DNA of 64,000 bases, from the NCBI GenBank assembly GCA_004026145.2, contig CP034979.1, positions 11,759,485 through 11,823,484 on the forward strand, read 5' to 3'. The position numbers and the translations under genes are program-made. Below the pieces are notes generated by a model. That model was given only the letters and a program-made list of their open reading frames with translations, was not told where the DNA came from and made no database searches. Source of the DNA: Takifugu bimaculatus (taxonomy: Eukaryota > Chordata > Actinopteri > Tetraodontiformes > Tetraodontidae). Below, one piece after another: positions 1-16,010 of this stretch. Each line of letters opens with the position of its first letter. Position 1 is the first letter of the stretch.

Positions 1-341
1 CCGGGCCCAGCTGTAGGGACAGTGGGGCCTGTCCACCATCTGTCCCTGGCCGGCAGATTCGAGGCTCGCTCCCCAGAGCAGGGAGTGATGGGGTGGGAGT
101 GAGATGAGGTCGTATTAGGGAGTCAGCATTGTGTCGCTATAAAGCTGTCTTCCCTCTCTCCTAGCAACGGCCTCCTATTTCCTCGTTTTTTTTTTTTCAG
201 TTTTTTTCTTCTTTTGGGGCATCATTGGTCCTGTCGGTTGATGTGCATGGCCCCCTCGCTCGCTCACTCTCTCTGCTGTCCTATTTATGGTAATGAGCCA
301 TCTGCCCTCTCTGTAGCAGCCGCCCAAATAGAGGAAAGGCT

Positions 342-377
342 GGGGGGTTGGGGTGGGGTGGGGTGGGGTGGGGGGGC
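342..377 (+). repeat. G-rich tract, potential G-quadruplex
   Basis: Runs of four or more G separated by one or two T, at least five runs in a row, ending in a run of seven G. This fits the usual four-run G-quadruplex pattern on the + strand. It lies about 2.7 kb upstream of the FBXO11 start codon, so any promoter role is speculative. Confidence 0.6.
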
Positions 378-694
378 AGCCTCTGACAGACAGGAGTCTG
401 AGACAAAGACGCTTATCCTGTTGTGTCTGCCTCTGACACAGTAGATGCCTTCAGACGTGGAGAGGATGTAATGATGCACCCAGTCCTCAAAACACATTCT
501 GCAATTTTCCACCAGAGTGTGTGTGCGTGTGTGTGTTTCTGTGTGCGCGAACACACGTGTGTTTGCGTGCGATAGACAGAGAAAGTGACACGTGCAGAGT
601 GCTACCACCTGCAGGTCAGTACATTAAGTCGTTCAGCACAAAGAGCATTTGTAAAATCAGCACTGGGGTCACCCCCTCGCCAGTATCCCTCTGT

Positions 695-736
<42 letters not shown>

Positions 737-760
737 CCACACACACACACACACACACAT
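695..760. repeat. (CA)n microsatellite
   Basis: A short TC run followed by CA dinucleotides, broken once by a CTCCC interruption. Simple sequence; it produces spurious His/Thr-rich and Cys/Val-rich open frames on both strands. Confidence 0.9.
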
Positions 761-815
761 GCAGCTTAAACCCCTGCGTTGCACCTTGCACAAGCCTGAC
801 ATTATTTGGTGCTGG

Positions 816-879
816 TGTCTGTGTGTACACACACACACAGACACACACACACAAAAAAAATATATGTGTGTGTGTGTGA
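816..879. repeat. CA and TG repeats in inverted arrangement
   Basis: A TGTGTG stretch, then about 30 bases of CA-rich repeat, an A-rich/TATA spacer and a TG repeat. CA facing TG makes an inverted repeat that could form a cruciform or an RNA hairpin. No gene is associated with it. Confidence 0.8.
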
Positions 880-1902
880 GCGCCTCTGTGACTTGATGAC
901 ACAGGAGAGTGGTGGGCACACCAGTAAACACAGAGCTTTCAATAGACTTCTGTTGCCACTGGATACTGGATTGGTTACCAAGCCAACACATGTGCTTTAC
1001 TGTCATATCTCCAACAGATCAGTGTTGAAAACAAAAGCTATCTTGGCACTCGGCTCTTTGTGTTTCAGGCTTGAGTAAAGTAGTTCATTTTCTCAGAGGA
1101 CCAGCGGTGACTCAGTGCGAACTAAAAAAGACTGAGGAGGTGAAAAAAGCAGCACTTCTGCATGACTCCAGCTGCTGTAACTCAGCAGATGTGATCTTGA
1201 GACCACAAATGCACAGTGCAGCCTCATTATCGTCATGATTATTATTATGTGTTGAGTTTAGCCATTTATAATTAGAAAAACAGAAGTGTACAATGAGGAG
1301 ACTTTTAATCACAAATATTGACCCTCAATCGAGGCCAATGACTGTTATAGGTCACTGAGCACAAACTAGTGAATCACATGTGCTCTCTGTTAGGCTGATT
1401 GCACCCCCAGCTAAGGCTGAAGCAAACTGCTGCACAGCCAAAAATCAAATATTAAATAAAGCTGCCTAGGAACTATGAAGTCTGGGAACAAAAGCACAGC
1501 CATCTAAAGGCAGCTGCCAGTTACTCTCAGACTCTTTGCTGCGGGTAGTTAATTAGTCATTAATTACATAATTCATTTACTGCTGATTAAATGTACTCAT
1601 CTGAGCATCACTGATGACATCGCGCCGCCAATATCAAAACAGGAAAACATCTGTATTCTGTATTATATCGCATCATGGCAACATCACAGGACTGATGCTG
1701 GTTGTTTCAGTGAGGAGCAACTAGTTCTGATAATCTGGCAGTAGATTTTTAATTATTTTTTTAGAATAAATATAAAAAATAAACATCATTTATCATCATT
1801 TTATCATCATTTTGTTATTCTGCCATCCAAGCAAGACAGACCACAGAGTTAAGTATCATGTGACGGTCACGTTACATGCAAGTACTAAATGCATAGAAAT
1901 AT

Positions 1903-1918
1903 AGCGCCACCTAGGAGG
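1903..1918 (-). promoter_or_regulatory. CTCF-like motif
   Basis: The + strand reads AGCGCCACCTAGGAGG. Its reverse complement ends in AGGTGGCGCT, which fits the core of the vertebrate CTCF motif. This is a word match only; no scoring matrix was run. It lies about 1.2 kb upstream of FBXO11. Confidence 0.35.
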
Positions 1919-2809
1919 CCAGCCATCGCATTGCACAAGAAAGGAAGTAAACGTATCTATTTATTCAAGTAATTACTATATGAAAATAGTGCTGAACATG
2001 GTGTAATTATTGCTGTGTACGTAATTTGAACCTGTGGTTAAATACAAAGTGATAATAGCACTACCAAGTGACAGATTTTCATCTTAATATCCAACCAAAT
2101 ATAACTTTCAAAAAGTCATTTAATTACATACGATGCAAAGATTTGTTGTTTATGGTTTGTACGCCTCTTTTCCTCTGTTTACAATCAAATCTGTGTAAAT
2201 ATGTGCATATATTCTATATGAGAGTGATGACTTATCTGTGCATCGGGTTATCGTTGTCTTAAGTGCATATTAGTATAAACCTAAACATTTTGGGAGGATG
2301 GGATGGGAGTTGTGCTGCAGCTCATGGCTGGATGGTTGAAATTCCAGCCATCGGGTTGTTATGAATTAACAGGTAATTAGACATAATTATAAGTTTAAAA
2401 CAGTGTTTAGTCAATACACATACATACATATGAGCCTCAACTACAACACAAGCTCACTTTACACAGGTTTGGGTTTGTGTCACTTCATATGAAGGTTTCA
2501 ACATAACACACTTTCACAAAGTGGGACCCAGTTTGAGTTAAGAAGTCACAGAGATGAATAAAACAACAGGATGGCAGAGATCCTCCTTAATCTTTGTGCA
2601 AACTTCTGACACAAGTTAAGCTGCATTTTTACCATATTTCGAACAAATCCGGTACCAATAACTACTGGGAGATATAACAGATCGCTTTATTAATACCAGA
2701 AGTATTATTTGATTTAATGATGGGGGGGGGAAAAACACAACCCATCAGAAATTTGCAGCTCGAATGAACATCATTTATAACCTGGTAATAGAGCAGCAGT
2801 GGAGGGCTG

Positions 2810-3101
2810 GTCGTGCAGCAGTCTCACGCCGTTGAATGCGCCGCCGTGCACGCTGAGAGGTCCTCCCATGTGATGTGACCGAGGCCTGACGGAGCGTGTC
2901 TGCCTGTTATGGCTCCTCCTGCTTCGGTCGGACGGGGCAAGACGTAACAGCAGTGCGGAGGAACGGCAACAGAAAGCAGTGCGTTTCCATTAGCAAAGGC
3001 TAAACATGGCAGATCGCGCAATCCTGGAGAAAAACACATAGACGAGCCGCCTCTTCTGCTGTGAAGGCTTCGACGTTTCCTCCAGATATCCAACACCCCA
3101 A
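2810..3101 (+). promoter_or_regulatory. FBXO11 CpG-rich promoter and 5' UTR
   Basis: GC and CpG content rise sharply from about 2810 through the first coding exon and into intron 1 (to about 3500), unlike the AT-rich DNA upstream. This is typical of a TATA-less housekeeping promoter. No TATA box was seen. The transcription start cannot be placed from sequence alone. The GGCCATTTT word at about 3287, inside intron 1, resembles a YY1 site. Confidence 0.45.
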
Positions 3102-9150
<6,049 letters not shown>

Positions 9151-9282
9151 GCTGGACACGCCAGGTCCTCCAGTGCGTCAGCGGCAACGGACACCAGACT
9201 ATTTTACATTGTGCAGTGGTGGAGGAAACTGCAGTAGTTTTTTTTTTTTTTTTTTTTTTGACAGCAGATACAGTAACTTTTA

Positions 9283-9288
9283 AATAAA
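9283..9288 (+). terminator. proximal poly(A) signal of FBXO11
   Basis: Canonical AATAAA 133 bp after the stop codon, following a poly-T tract at 9239-9259. A short 3' UTR isoform would end just after it. Confidence 0.45.
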
Positions 9289-9672
9289 AGATGTGAATAT
9301 GCTAAAAAAAAAAAGAGATAAAAACGAAAGCGTGACTATGAATGCCCAGAAATTTCCTTATTTTTATTTTTTTTTTTAAAGAAAAAAAAAAATTGAGTAA
9401 CAAGAAGATGACACCGATGGGACGGAGAAGCAGCTGACTCAGGGTTTGTGGGTATGTCAGTTCGGAGGAGTGAGCGAAAGCGGCACCAGGCGGACAAACG
9501 GCCGGCGAGGACGAGGCTGTGCTCCTGTACAGACCGACCGCGGGCAGACCCGTTCAGAAAGGGTGCAGCTTCCCTCACGAGGGGGGTCCGGCCCTCGATT
9601 CAATGCTTCCATCACTGGGCAACCAACCTGCTCGTACCAGTACGGGAAAAGTACCTAGCACTTCAGCTTTTG

Positions 9673-9691
9673 CCCCCCCCCCCCCCCCCCC
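9673..9691. repeat. poly-C homopolymer
   Basis: Uninterrupted run of about 19 C in the presumed FBXO11 3' UTR. Such runs are hard to sequence, so the true length is uncertain. Confidence 0.9.
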
Positions 9692-10514
9692 TCAAAACTG
9701 TTCAAGATTTGATTTTAATGCTTTTTTGTGTAGTTTTGTATTTTCATGCAAAAATCTTACTGTACTTGAATGTCTTTATTTTATTAAATGTGTTTAAAAT
9801 TTTGGTTGTTATATCCTAGAATTGCTGTAATTATACGTGTCGCAGTATCTAACTTCTTTCTGTGAAAGAGATCAGAGAAAAAGAGGAAAACACTAAACAT
9901 TTTCTCCAGCAACGTTGACGCGGTGCAGAAAACCCCCCCCAAATGTGCTTTCACGAGTCTCCGTAGCCTCTTTTGTTCGCAGTAGCAGTCGTCCCATCTC
10001 CACTGGGAGCAGGTTTAATCTATGCATTTGGGTTTTTTTTGGTCCTGCGAGGACTCGGGACCGTCTCTGGATCGGTCCAGAATGGGATCTTTCTGTTAAA
10101 AGGAACGCACTTACAGCATTTTGGGGAAATGTCCAAAGAGATTGAAATGGTGGGTAATAACACGTGTAATAACCCTCGTGCTTTCTTTTCTGCTACAATC
10201 ATTTTCCACTTTAAAGTCTTGTGAAAGCAAATTTAGTGGGTTTTTTTTGGGTTCTCAATCTTGTTGGAGAATCTATAAAGCTTTTACTCTACTGAAGCTG
10301 GGACAAGTATCTATCTACAGCACTATATGGTTTCATTACCCCCCCCCCCTTCATATGTACTGGTGATTGTGGGTTCTCATACAGACAGAAATGTATGCAT
10401 GTATCATAACATCTAGACTTAATATATTGTGAAGTATTCAATAACCGTTATGTAGGCGCTAGCGTGAATTAAAGGGGTTTAATTTCCTAGATGAAACATT
10501 GTCCTTTTTTAAAA

Positions 10515-10527
10515 AATAAACTTTATT
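10515..10527. terminator. back-to-back poly(A) signals of convergent FBXO11 and MSH6
   Basis: AATAAA on the + strand at 10515-10520 is followed, one base later, by TTTATT at 10522-10527, which reads AATAAA on the - strand. The - strand copy lies about 85 bp beyond the MSH6 stop codon and is its obvious poly(A) signal. The + strand copy can serve a long FBXO11 3' UTR. The two 3' ends would then overlap, since cleavage occurs downstream of each signal. Confidence 0.65.
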
Positions 10528-10609
10528 AGATCATCGCAGTAGTGTGTTTTTTTTCTTCTTTCTAACGTGCCACAAAAATGAAGCGGAGGAAACGAAGCCC
10601 GTTTGCAAA

Positions 10610-13600
10610 CTACAGGTTGTGAAGCATCTGGATGAGGGAGGCGAAGTAGGCGTTGTCCAGCGTCTCGTCTTCGACAAACTGGCAAATCTTCCTGCCAGAG
10701 GGGGAAGATTGTGCAGCGATTAGCGTCGAATCCAGACACGTTTGGAATGAGCAGAGCTGCAGCGGCGCATACCTGAACAGTCGGAGGCTGCCGGTGCTCC
10801 GCTCAAACTCCCTGGCCTTGTCGTGGCCGCACTGAATCACCTCTTCCGGCAGGTTGGCCAGTCGGGCGGCGTTGAAGCCGTAGCTCTTTGGACAGGCGCC
10901 GGACACGAATTTGTAGAGGAACGTTATCGTCTCCTGACTCGGATCCTCGCATTCATTCTCCACCATACAAGCCTGAGGGCGAGGCAACGGTCACCATAAC
11001 CATCTCCGAGCGTTCCGGCCCGCGTCGCCGTACTCACCATGTGGCCCAACCTCACGGCGGGGTTTTTGGCGTAGTCCTCCACCAGGGAGTGGTAGTGCGT
11101 GGAGAAGAGGGTGCGGCAGCGGATCCTCTCGGCGAGCTCGTTCACCACGGCGCTGGCGATGGCGGTGCCGTCATATGTGGCCGTGCCCCTTCCTGTGAAA
11201 CGCGGAGGCAAAACGTGAGCAGGACTCCACTGCCTCTGCTCTCCTATCGTCACGGAAACGCCGGCAAACTCACCCAATTCGTCCAAGAGCACAAGGGAGT
11301 GCTTGGTGGCGTGGTGCAGGATGCTAGCAGTCTCGCTGAGCTCCACAAAGAAAGTACTCTCCCCTAGAAACACGCACAACACACGTCACGGGTTGAAACA
11401 CCCACAGGGATCCTTGGACGCGCCGCAAAGCGTGAGCGGATACCGGACATGATGCGATCGGAGGCGCCCAGGCGGGTGAAGACCCTGTCGACCGGCGTGA
11501 AGCGCAGCCTCTCAGCGGGAACAAAACAGCCCAGCTGGGCCAGGATGACCACCAGGCCGCACTGAGGACAGAACGGCGGCGCCTCAGTGGGACTTCTGAG
11601 TTTGTTAAAATCTGGAGATTTGTTTTATTCACCTGTCTCATCAGAGTGGACTTCCCGCCCATGTTCGGTCCTGTGACGAGGACGCAGGTGGCGTCGCCGC
11701 CCCCCTCCTCTTCCCTGCTGTCCAGGCAGCCGATGAATATGTCATTAGGGATGAAGTCGTCGCCGAAAAACGTCTTGGTGACGCAGGGATGGCGGGACCC
11801 GGACAGCTCCAAGAAGGGTGCCCGGTCACTGTCGGGCAGCACCGCCTCTGGTCTGGCCATCGGACCGTCTCCGCCCTGGCTGTAGCGTGAGAACGCCAGC
11901 AACACGTCTGGGAAAACACGAATTATTACCTTGTGAAACTAGCAAGTTGCAGATTCCGAACAGACTGGTGCAGCTTTTCAGTGCAGAGCTCGCGGTGTTG
12001 GCTTATCAGTAAAACCTACAGGAAAGAATTTAGGTCAGACAGCTGCAGCCTTCACACTTTCAGAGGTACCAGAGGATTTTACGCGTCTAAGAACCTGCTG
12101 CTCTCGTGTATGAAGATGAGCGAGCGCGTGGGGTTTGTAGTTACCCAGCACTGCCATGCACTCCACAGCAGTCTTCCAGTCCTTGTAGTTCTGGTCAAAG
12201 TTGTAGAACAGCCTCCTCATGCAGTCCTTCAGCGCGGAGTCTCTCTTCTCCTCGAACCCCTGCAGCTCAGAGAACAGCCGCTCCGTCTCCCTGGTTACGT
12301 AACGCTTCCAGCCCTTCTTGGTGGACTTCACCTCGTACTCCCGGGGAATGTTCCTGTCCGAGACGCTGTCGGGCACCTCCATTTGGTAGCGGTTCCGCCC
12401 CGTCCCCCAGTAGGCCATGTTCTTACAACCAAGCCTCTTCTTCTGCCTGTCCAAGTAATCGTTGAGCTCTCCTTCGCAGGTCTTGATACCAGCCAGGGCC
12501 TGATCGTACTCGGGATCGAAGCCAGCTTTTGGGGTGATGACGCCCGTGGTGCGTGCTTTCTGGTGGTCGAAGGCCGTTTCCCAGCGTCTGAGTTCGGCGG
12601 AAAGGTCCGGAAAGAGCCCGCCTCCTTCGCCTTTCAGACTGACGACCTGCCGGAGCAGCGTGGACTGGCAGTCCCCCGAGACAGAAGCCAGAACAGAGAT
12701 GATCTCCTGCATCGTTTTGAAGCCCTCCAGCGCTGACAGGAAGTCCGCGATCTTGCGCTTGCTGTAGGTGACCTCCTCGTAGAGAACCGCTCTGCTGTCG
12801 GGGTGATCCTGGCCCTTCAGGGGGGTGCCGATGCCGTGGATCTTGCTCAGCAGACGCTCTAAATCTGGAAGCTTCTTTAGCAAGTCTGAAACCTCACCGG
12901 CCTGGGCCTGGAGGCCCATCAGGTCTTCCACCGCGTCCAGCCGGTCTTTAATAGACAACGGGTTGCACAGGGGAGCACAGAGCCACTGCTTCAACAGTCT
13001 CTTTCCAAACAGGGTGCAGCAGGTGTCCAAGTGCTCAAGCAAAGTCCCTTCGGTTCCCCCCGAGCCGTTCTGAAAGATTTCCAAATTAGCGAGAGTCACG
13101 CCATCGACGACCATCCTCTGACGCGTCTGGGCGAAGAAACTGGCCGGTCCGGCGGCTTTCTCCATCTCCACGTCCACCGGCACATATTCTTCAAAGTTGG
13201 CCATGGACAGTAGCTCCTGGTCCACCAGACACTTCTTCAGGTAGAAGATGCACCCGCCCAGTGCCGACAGCGCCAGGTCGTAGCCGTCTTTAGGCGTGAG
13301 GCCCAGTGCGTCGCTCTCAGAGGTCATGTGCTTCAGGAGAGGCGGGGGACTGTTGCTGCCCCCTGCCTGACCTTTATCAGCACCCTCTCTGAAGTAATCC
13401 TCTTCAGAGAGGGTTTTGAGGGTCTTCTGAGCGTCCCAGAACTGCGTCCCAGCGCTGAGTCCCTCCTGGAGAGCAGAGGACAGAGAAGCCTTCAGTATTT
13501 TGCGCGTTTCCACTGACGGGTTCCCCTTCTCGAAAAGCACTTCGGCGGGCGAGTGGTGGGCGATCAGGGTGCGCAGGCGCGAGCAGTGGCGGTCGTCCGG

Positions 13601-15823
13601 AAACTGGCCTACGTGGAAGTAACCCACAGAGGTGTCCACGAAGCAGACGCCGTAGGTGCGGCTCCGCCCGGAGCTTTCCTCCTCCGCCTTCTCCTTCAGG
13701 CTGAGCAGGAACCTGCTCTGGGACTCGGAGGGGGCGCCGTCCAACACGCTGTAGGTCTGGGTGCCGCGGGTGATGATCCTGCACACCTCCCTCCTGACCA
13801 CGCGGTCGAACTTCGTGGGCTTGGCCATGGCCTTGCAGCGCGCCTCCATCATCTCCGGGGTCTCCGTTTGCTCCACCCGAGCCACCTTGTAGCCCTTCTG
13901 GACGAGCCCGTCGGAGAAACGGCCGAAGCCGATCTCCGGGAAGCCCGAGTGAGCCCACGTGCCCTTCATGAAGGTCAGCCCCAGCTCATTGACGCCAATC
14001 ACAGCATCCATGTGGTAGAGCTCGTAGAACTTGCCGACCTTGTAGAAGATGACGGTGTCGAACATCGTGGACTTCAGCTGCCACCAGCGGCGCATCCCCG
14101 GGGTGATCCTGTTCAGGAAGTCTTCTGGCACGTACAGGGTGGAGGGGTCGTAGTCCTCGCAGCCCTGCCGACGCCTCCCGCCGTCTTTTCTCCTGCCGTC
14201 CTGCAGCCACTCCAGCTTCTCGTGGTCCCAAACCGTGGCTTCTCCCTCCACGCCCGATCCGCTGGCCTGGCTCTCGAAACTCTCGGGCGCAGAGAACGCT
14301 GACAAACGAGACTTTGTGTCCGCCGAAACCGCCGCCGGAGCTCGTTTGGGCGGATTGGAGGGAGTTAGAGGGACTCTTGGCTTTCGTGGGCGCCGGTTTG
14401 CCCTGCTGGTCGCTTGCGCTTCGTGGGCTTTACGGGGCTGTCCTCTTCCGTCTCATGGGCCGTTTCCTCTTCGTCACTGCTGACTGCCGCTCCTTCCTCC
14501 TCATCCTCACTGCTGGACGCAGCTTGCTCCGGTTTGAATTCGTCGTCGGACTCATCGCTGTCCGAGGCTTCGATTATGCGGCGCCTCTTGGACTTGTTGC
14601 CCTTAATTGCCGAAGCACGGGACGAACGGCGACTGCCTTTCATCGACTTCTCGTTCTCAGGTTCCTGCTCTTCCTCACTGAACTCTTCCTCACTAATGGT
14701 TGACTTGTCAACCTGGGAGAGAAACATAAGATCATGACAGCTCATTGTCATAGAATAGGTGTAACAACCAGCAATTTGGGTGATTATTTCACCTCCATTT
14801 CTTCTTCACCCTCTTCATCAGACGGATCCACACAAAGAGGCATCGTCAACCTTTCATCGGGGCTGTCGGACATCACCTCGTCGGCAAGCTTCATTGCCTG
14901 TTGGATTACAGGTTTCCCACAAAAGAAAAGGCCTCCTGGTTTAGCGTCGCTGCTGTCAGACCCTGCAGAGCAGGAAACACAAAACTGACACATTTAACTT
15001 CTGCAGCCAATTCACATCAAGTGCAGGCTCTAATTTCTTACGACCTCGGTACTCTCTGACATATTTGGTGCTGACCCATCCCCTAGTAGGTGGTTCATCG
15101 AAGAAATGGACATGTATGCGTTGGTCTCGTCCTCGGCCCCTCATCTGCTGCCCACTCAGAGGCTGGGGCACCACCATGCACGGCCACCACGGGTGACCTT
15201 CCAGTTTTGCCCACACGAGGGCGCCAGCGTTAAATGGGCACTGGGAGCTGTTTGGAAAGAGATAAAGCAATGCCGTTACTGAGTGGCTCTGAAAGTGTTC
15301 TGGAATCTTAAATATAGCTGAACTCCTTTAAAGGGTGGTCGGAATATTTAGAAAGATTCCACAGTCCACAGGTTACTGGAGATCTGTTAATGTTATTACC
15401 TGAGGACGCCAAAGTTAAAGACTTGCACTGACATAAACCACCCTTCAATCACAGACTCAGAAACAACATCAGGAAGGCAGCGAATCTATTTTTAAGTTAT
15501 GTGGGTTAATCTTTTAATAACCTGTTTCCAGGAATTACACGGTCCCCGTTTTTTACTCACGTTTGTTTCGTCGCTGGAGCCTTGTCACCAAACAGCTTGT
15601 TGAATCCGAGTTTTACGGGTTTGGGGTTGTTCTTCTGTGCAAGGCCGCCGGTCTTTGCTTTCTTCTGGTGCTGCGTCTCTTTAGCTTGCTCTTTTGGAGA
15701 CGAGTTGGAATTCGCTACGGAAGAAGGCAAATCTGCTTCGGCAGGCGAAGGACTCGGCTTCGGCTTCGATACCGGCGGTGGAGACTTGGTGAAAAAATTG
15801 AAGAGGGAGCTTTGCTTCGCCAT
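10610..15823 (-). CDS. MSH6: DNA mismatch repair protein MSH6 (one frame break in exon 4)
   Basis: MSH6 pairs with MSH2 as MutS-alpha, which recognises base mismatches and small loops in the nucleus and starts repair. Ten coding exons, in transcript order: 15823-15561, 15247-15042, 14962-14793, 14712-12145, 11907-11633, 11561-11444, 11363-11274, 11192-11038, 10972-10773, 10691-10610, with the one very large exon 4 typical of vertebrate MSH6. The product is about 1375 aa (human 1360). Visible parts: an N-terminal PCNA-binding box QSSLFNFF (residues 4-11); a PWWP domain from about 90 (HPWWPC); an acidic, Lys-rich linker; the mispair-contacting Phe-X-Glu in KVGKFYELYHMD (Phe442, Glu444); the clamp and lever region; Walker A GPNMGGKS at about 1149-1156; the STFFVELSET signature; and Walker B LVLLDE. 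Exon 4 lacks one base in 14366-14420: upstream frame ends in a stop at 14365, while the next frame over carries conserved sequence from about 14400 onward. One added base restores phase through exon 10. The last 27 residues diverge from the human C-terminus. Confidence 0.96.
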
Positions 15824-16010
15824 GTGAGCGACTCAAAGGGCTTTTTTTCGCAGAGCGTGTGAAATCCGTGCACAACAACACTGTCGCCGTGTTCTCGCAT
15901 CTCCTAGCAAACAGCCAGGCGGGGCGCGAGACCATGAGGTTCGCGGGTAAACAGCGTGGAGGATCGTGACGCCGTTTCGTCCAATGAGAGACGAGTGGAC
16001 CGGAAGTGAT
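15824..16010 (-). promoter_or_regulatory. MSH6 promoter region
   Basis: GC-rich sequence immediately upstream of the MSH6 start codon. It contains an ETS-family word ACCGGAAGTG at 15999-16008 and a CCAAT word (possible NF-Y site) at 15981-15985. No TATA box was seen, which suits a housekeeping repair gene. The ATG at 15823 is chosen because the PCNA-binding box follows immediately, as in other MSH6 proteins. Confidence 0.5.

Larger units (their letters stand above)
1..2809. other. non-coding flank upstream of FBXO11
   Basis: No open frame in this stretch has recognisable protein similarity or splice-bounded exon structure. It holds a G-rich block, two CA/TG microsatellites and then ordinary AT-rich unique sequence with many TAATTA-like words around 1550-1600. 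One CTCF-like word lies at 1903-1918. The small open frames between 214 and 1312 are mostly translations of CA/TG repeats and are not genes. Confidence 0.6.
9151..10520 (+). other. FBXO11 3' UTR
   Basis: After the TGA at 9148-9150 there is no further coding sequence until MSH6 on the other strand. The stretch is T- and C-rich with homopolymers, as expected of a vertebrate 3' UTR. Possible poly(A) signals are AATAAA at 9283-9288, ATTAAA at 9783-9788 and AATAAA at 10515-10520. Which one is used cannot be told from sequence. The open frames in 9336-10366 show no similarity I recognise and are probably chance. Confidence 0.6.

Noticed and set aside
11933..12736. Open frame of 267 codons on the + strand
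   Set aside because: Antisense shadow of MSH6 exon 4 and its neighbouring intron; no similarity of its own.
13553..14302. Open frame of 249 codons on the + strand
   Set aside because: Antisense shadow of GC-rich MSH6 exon 4.
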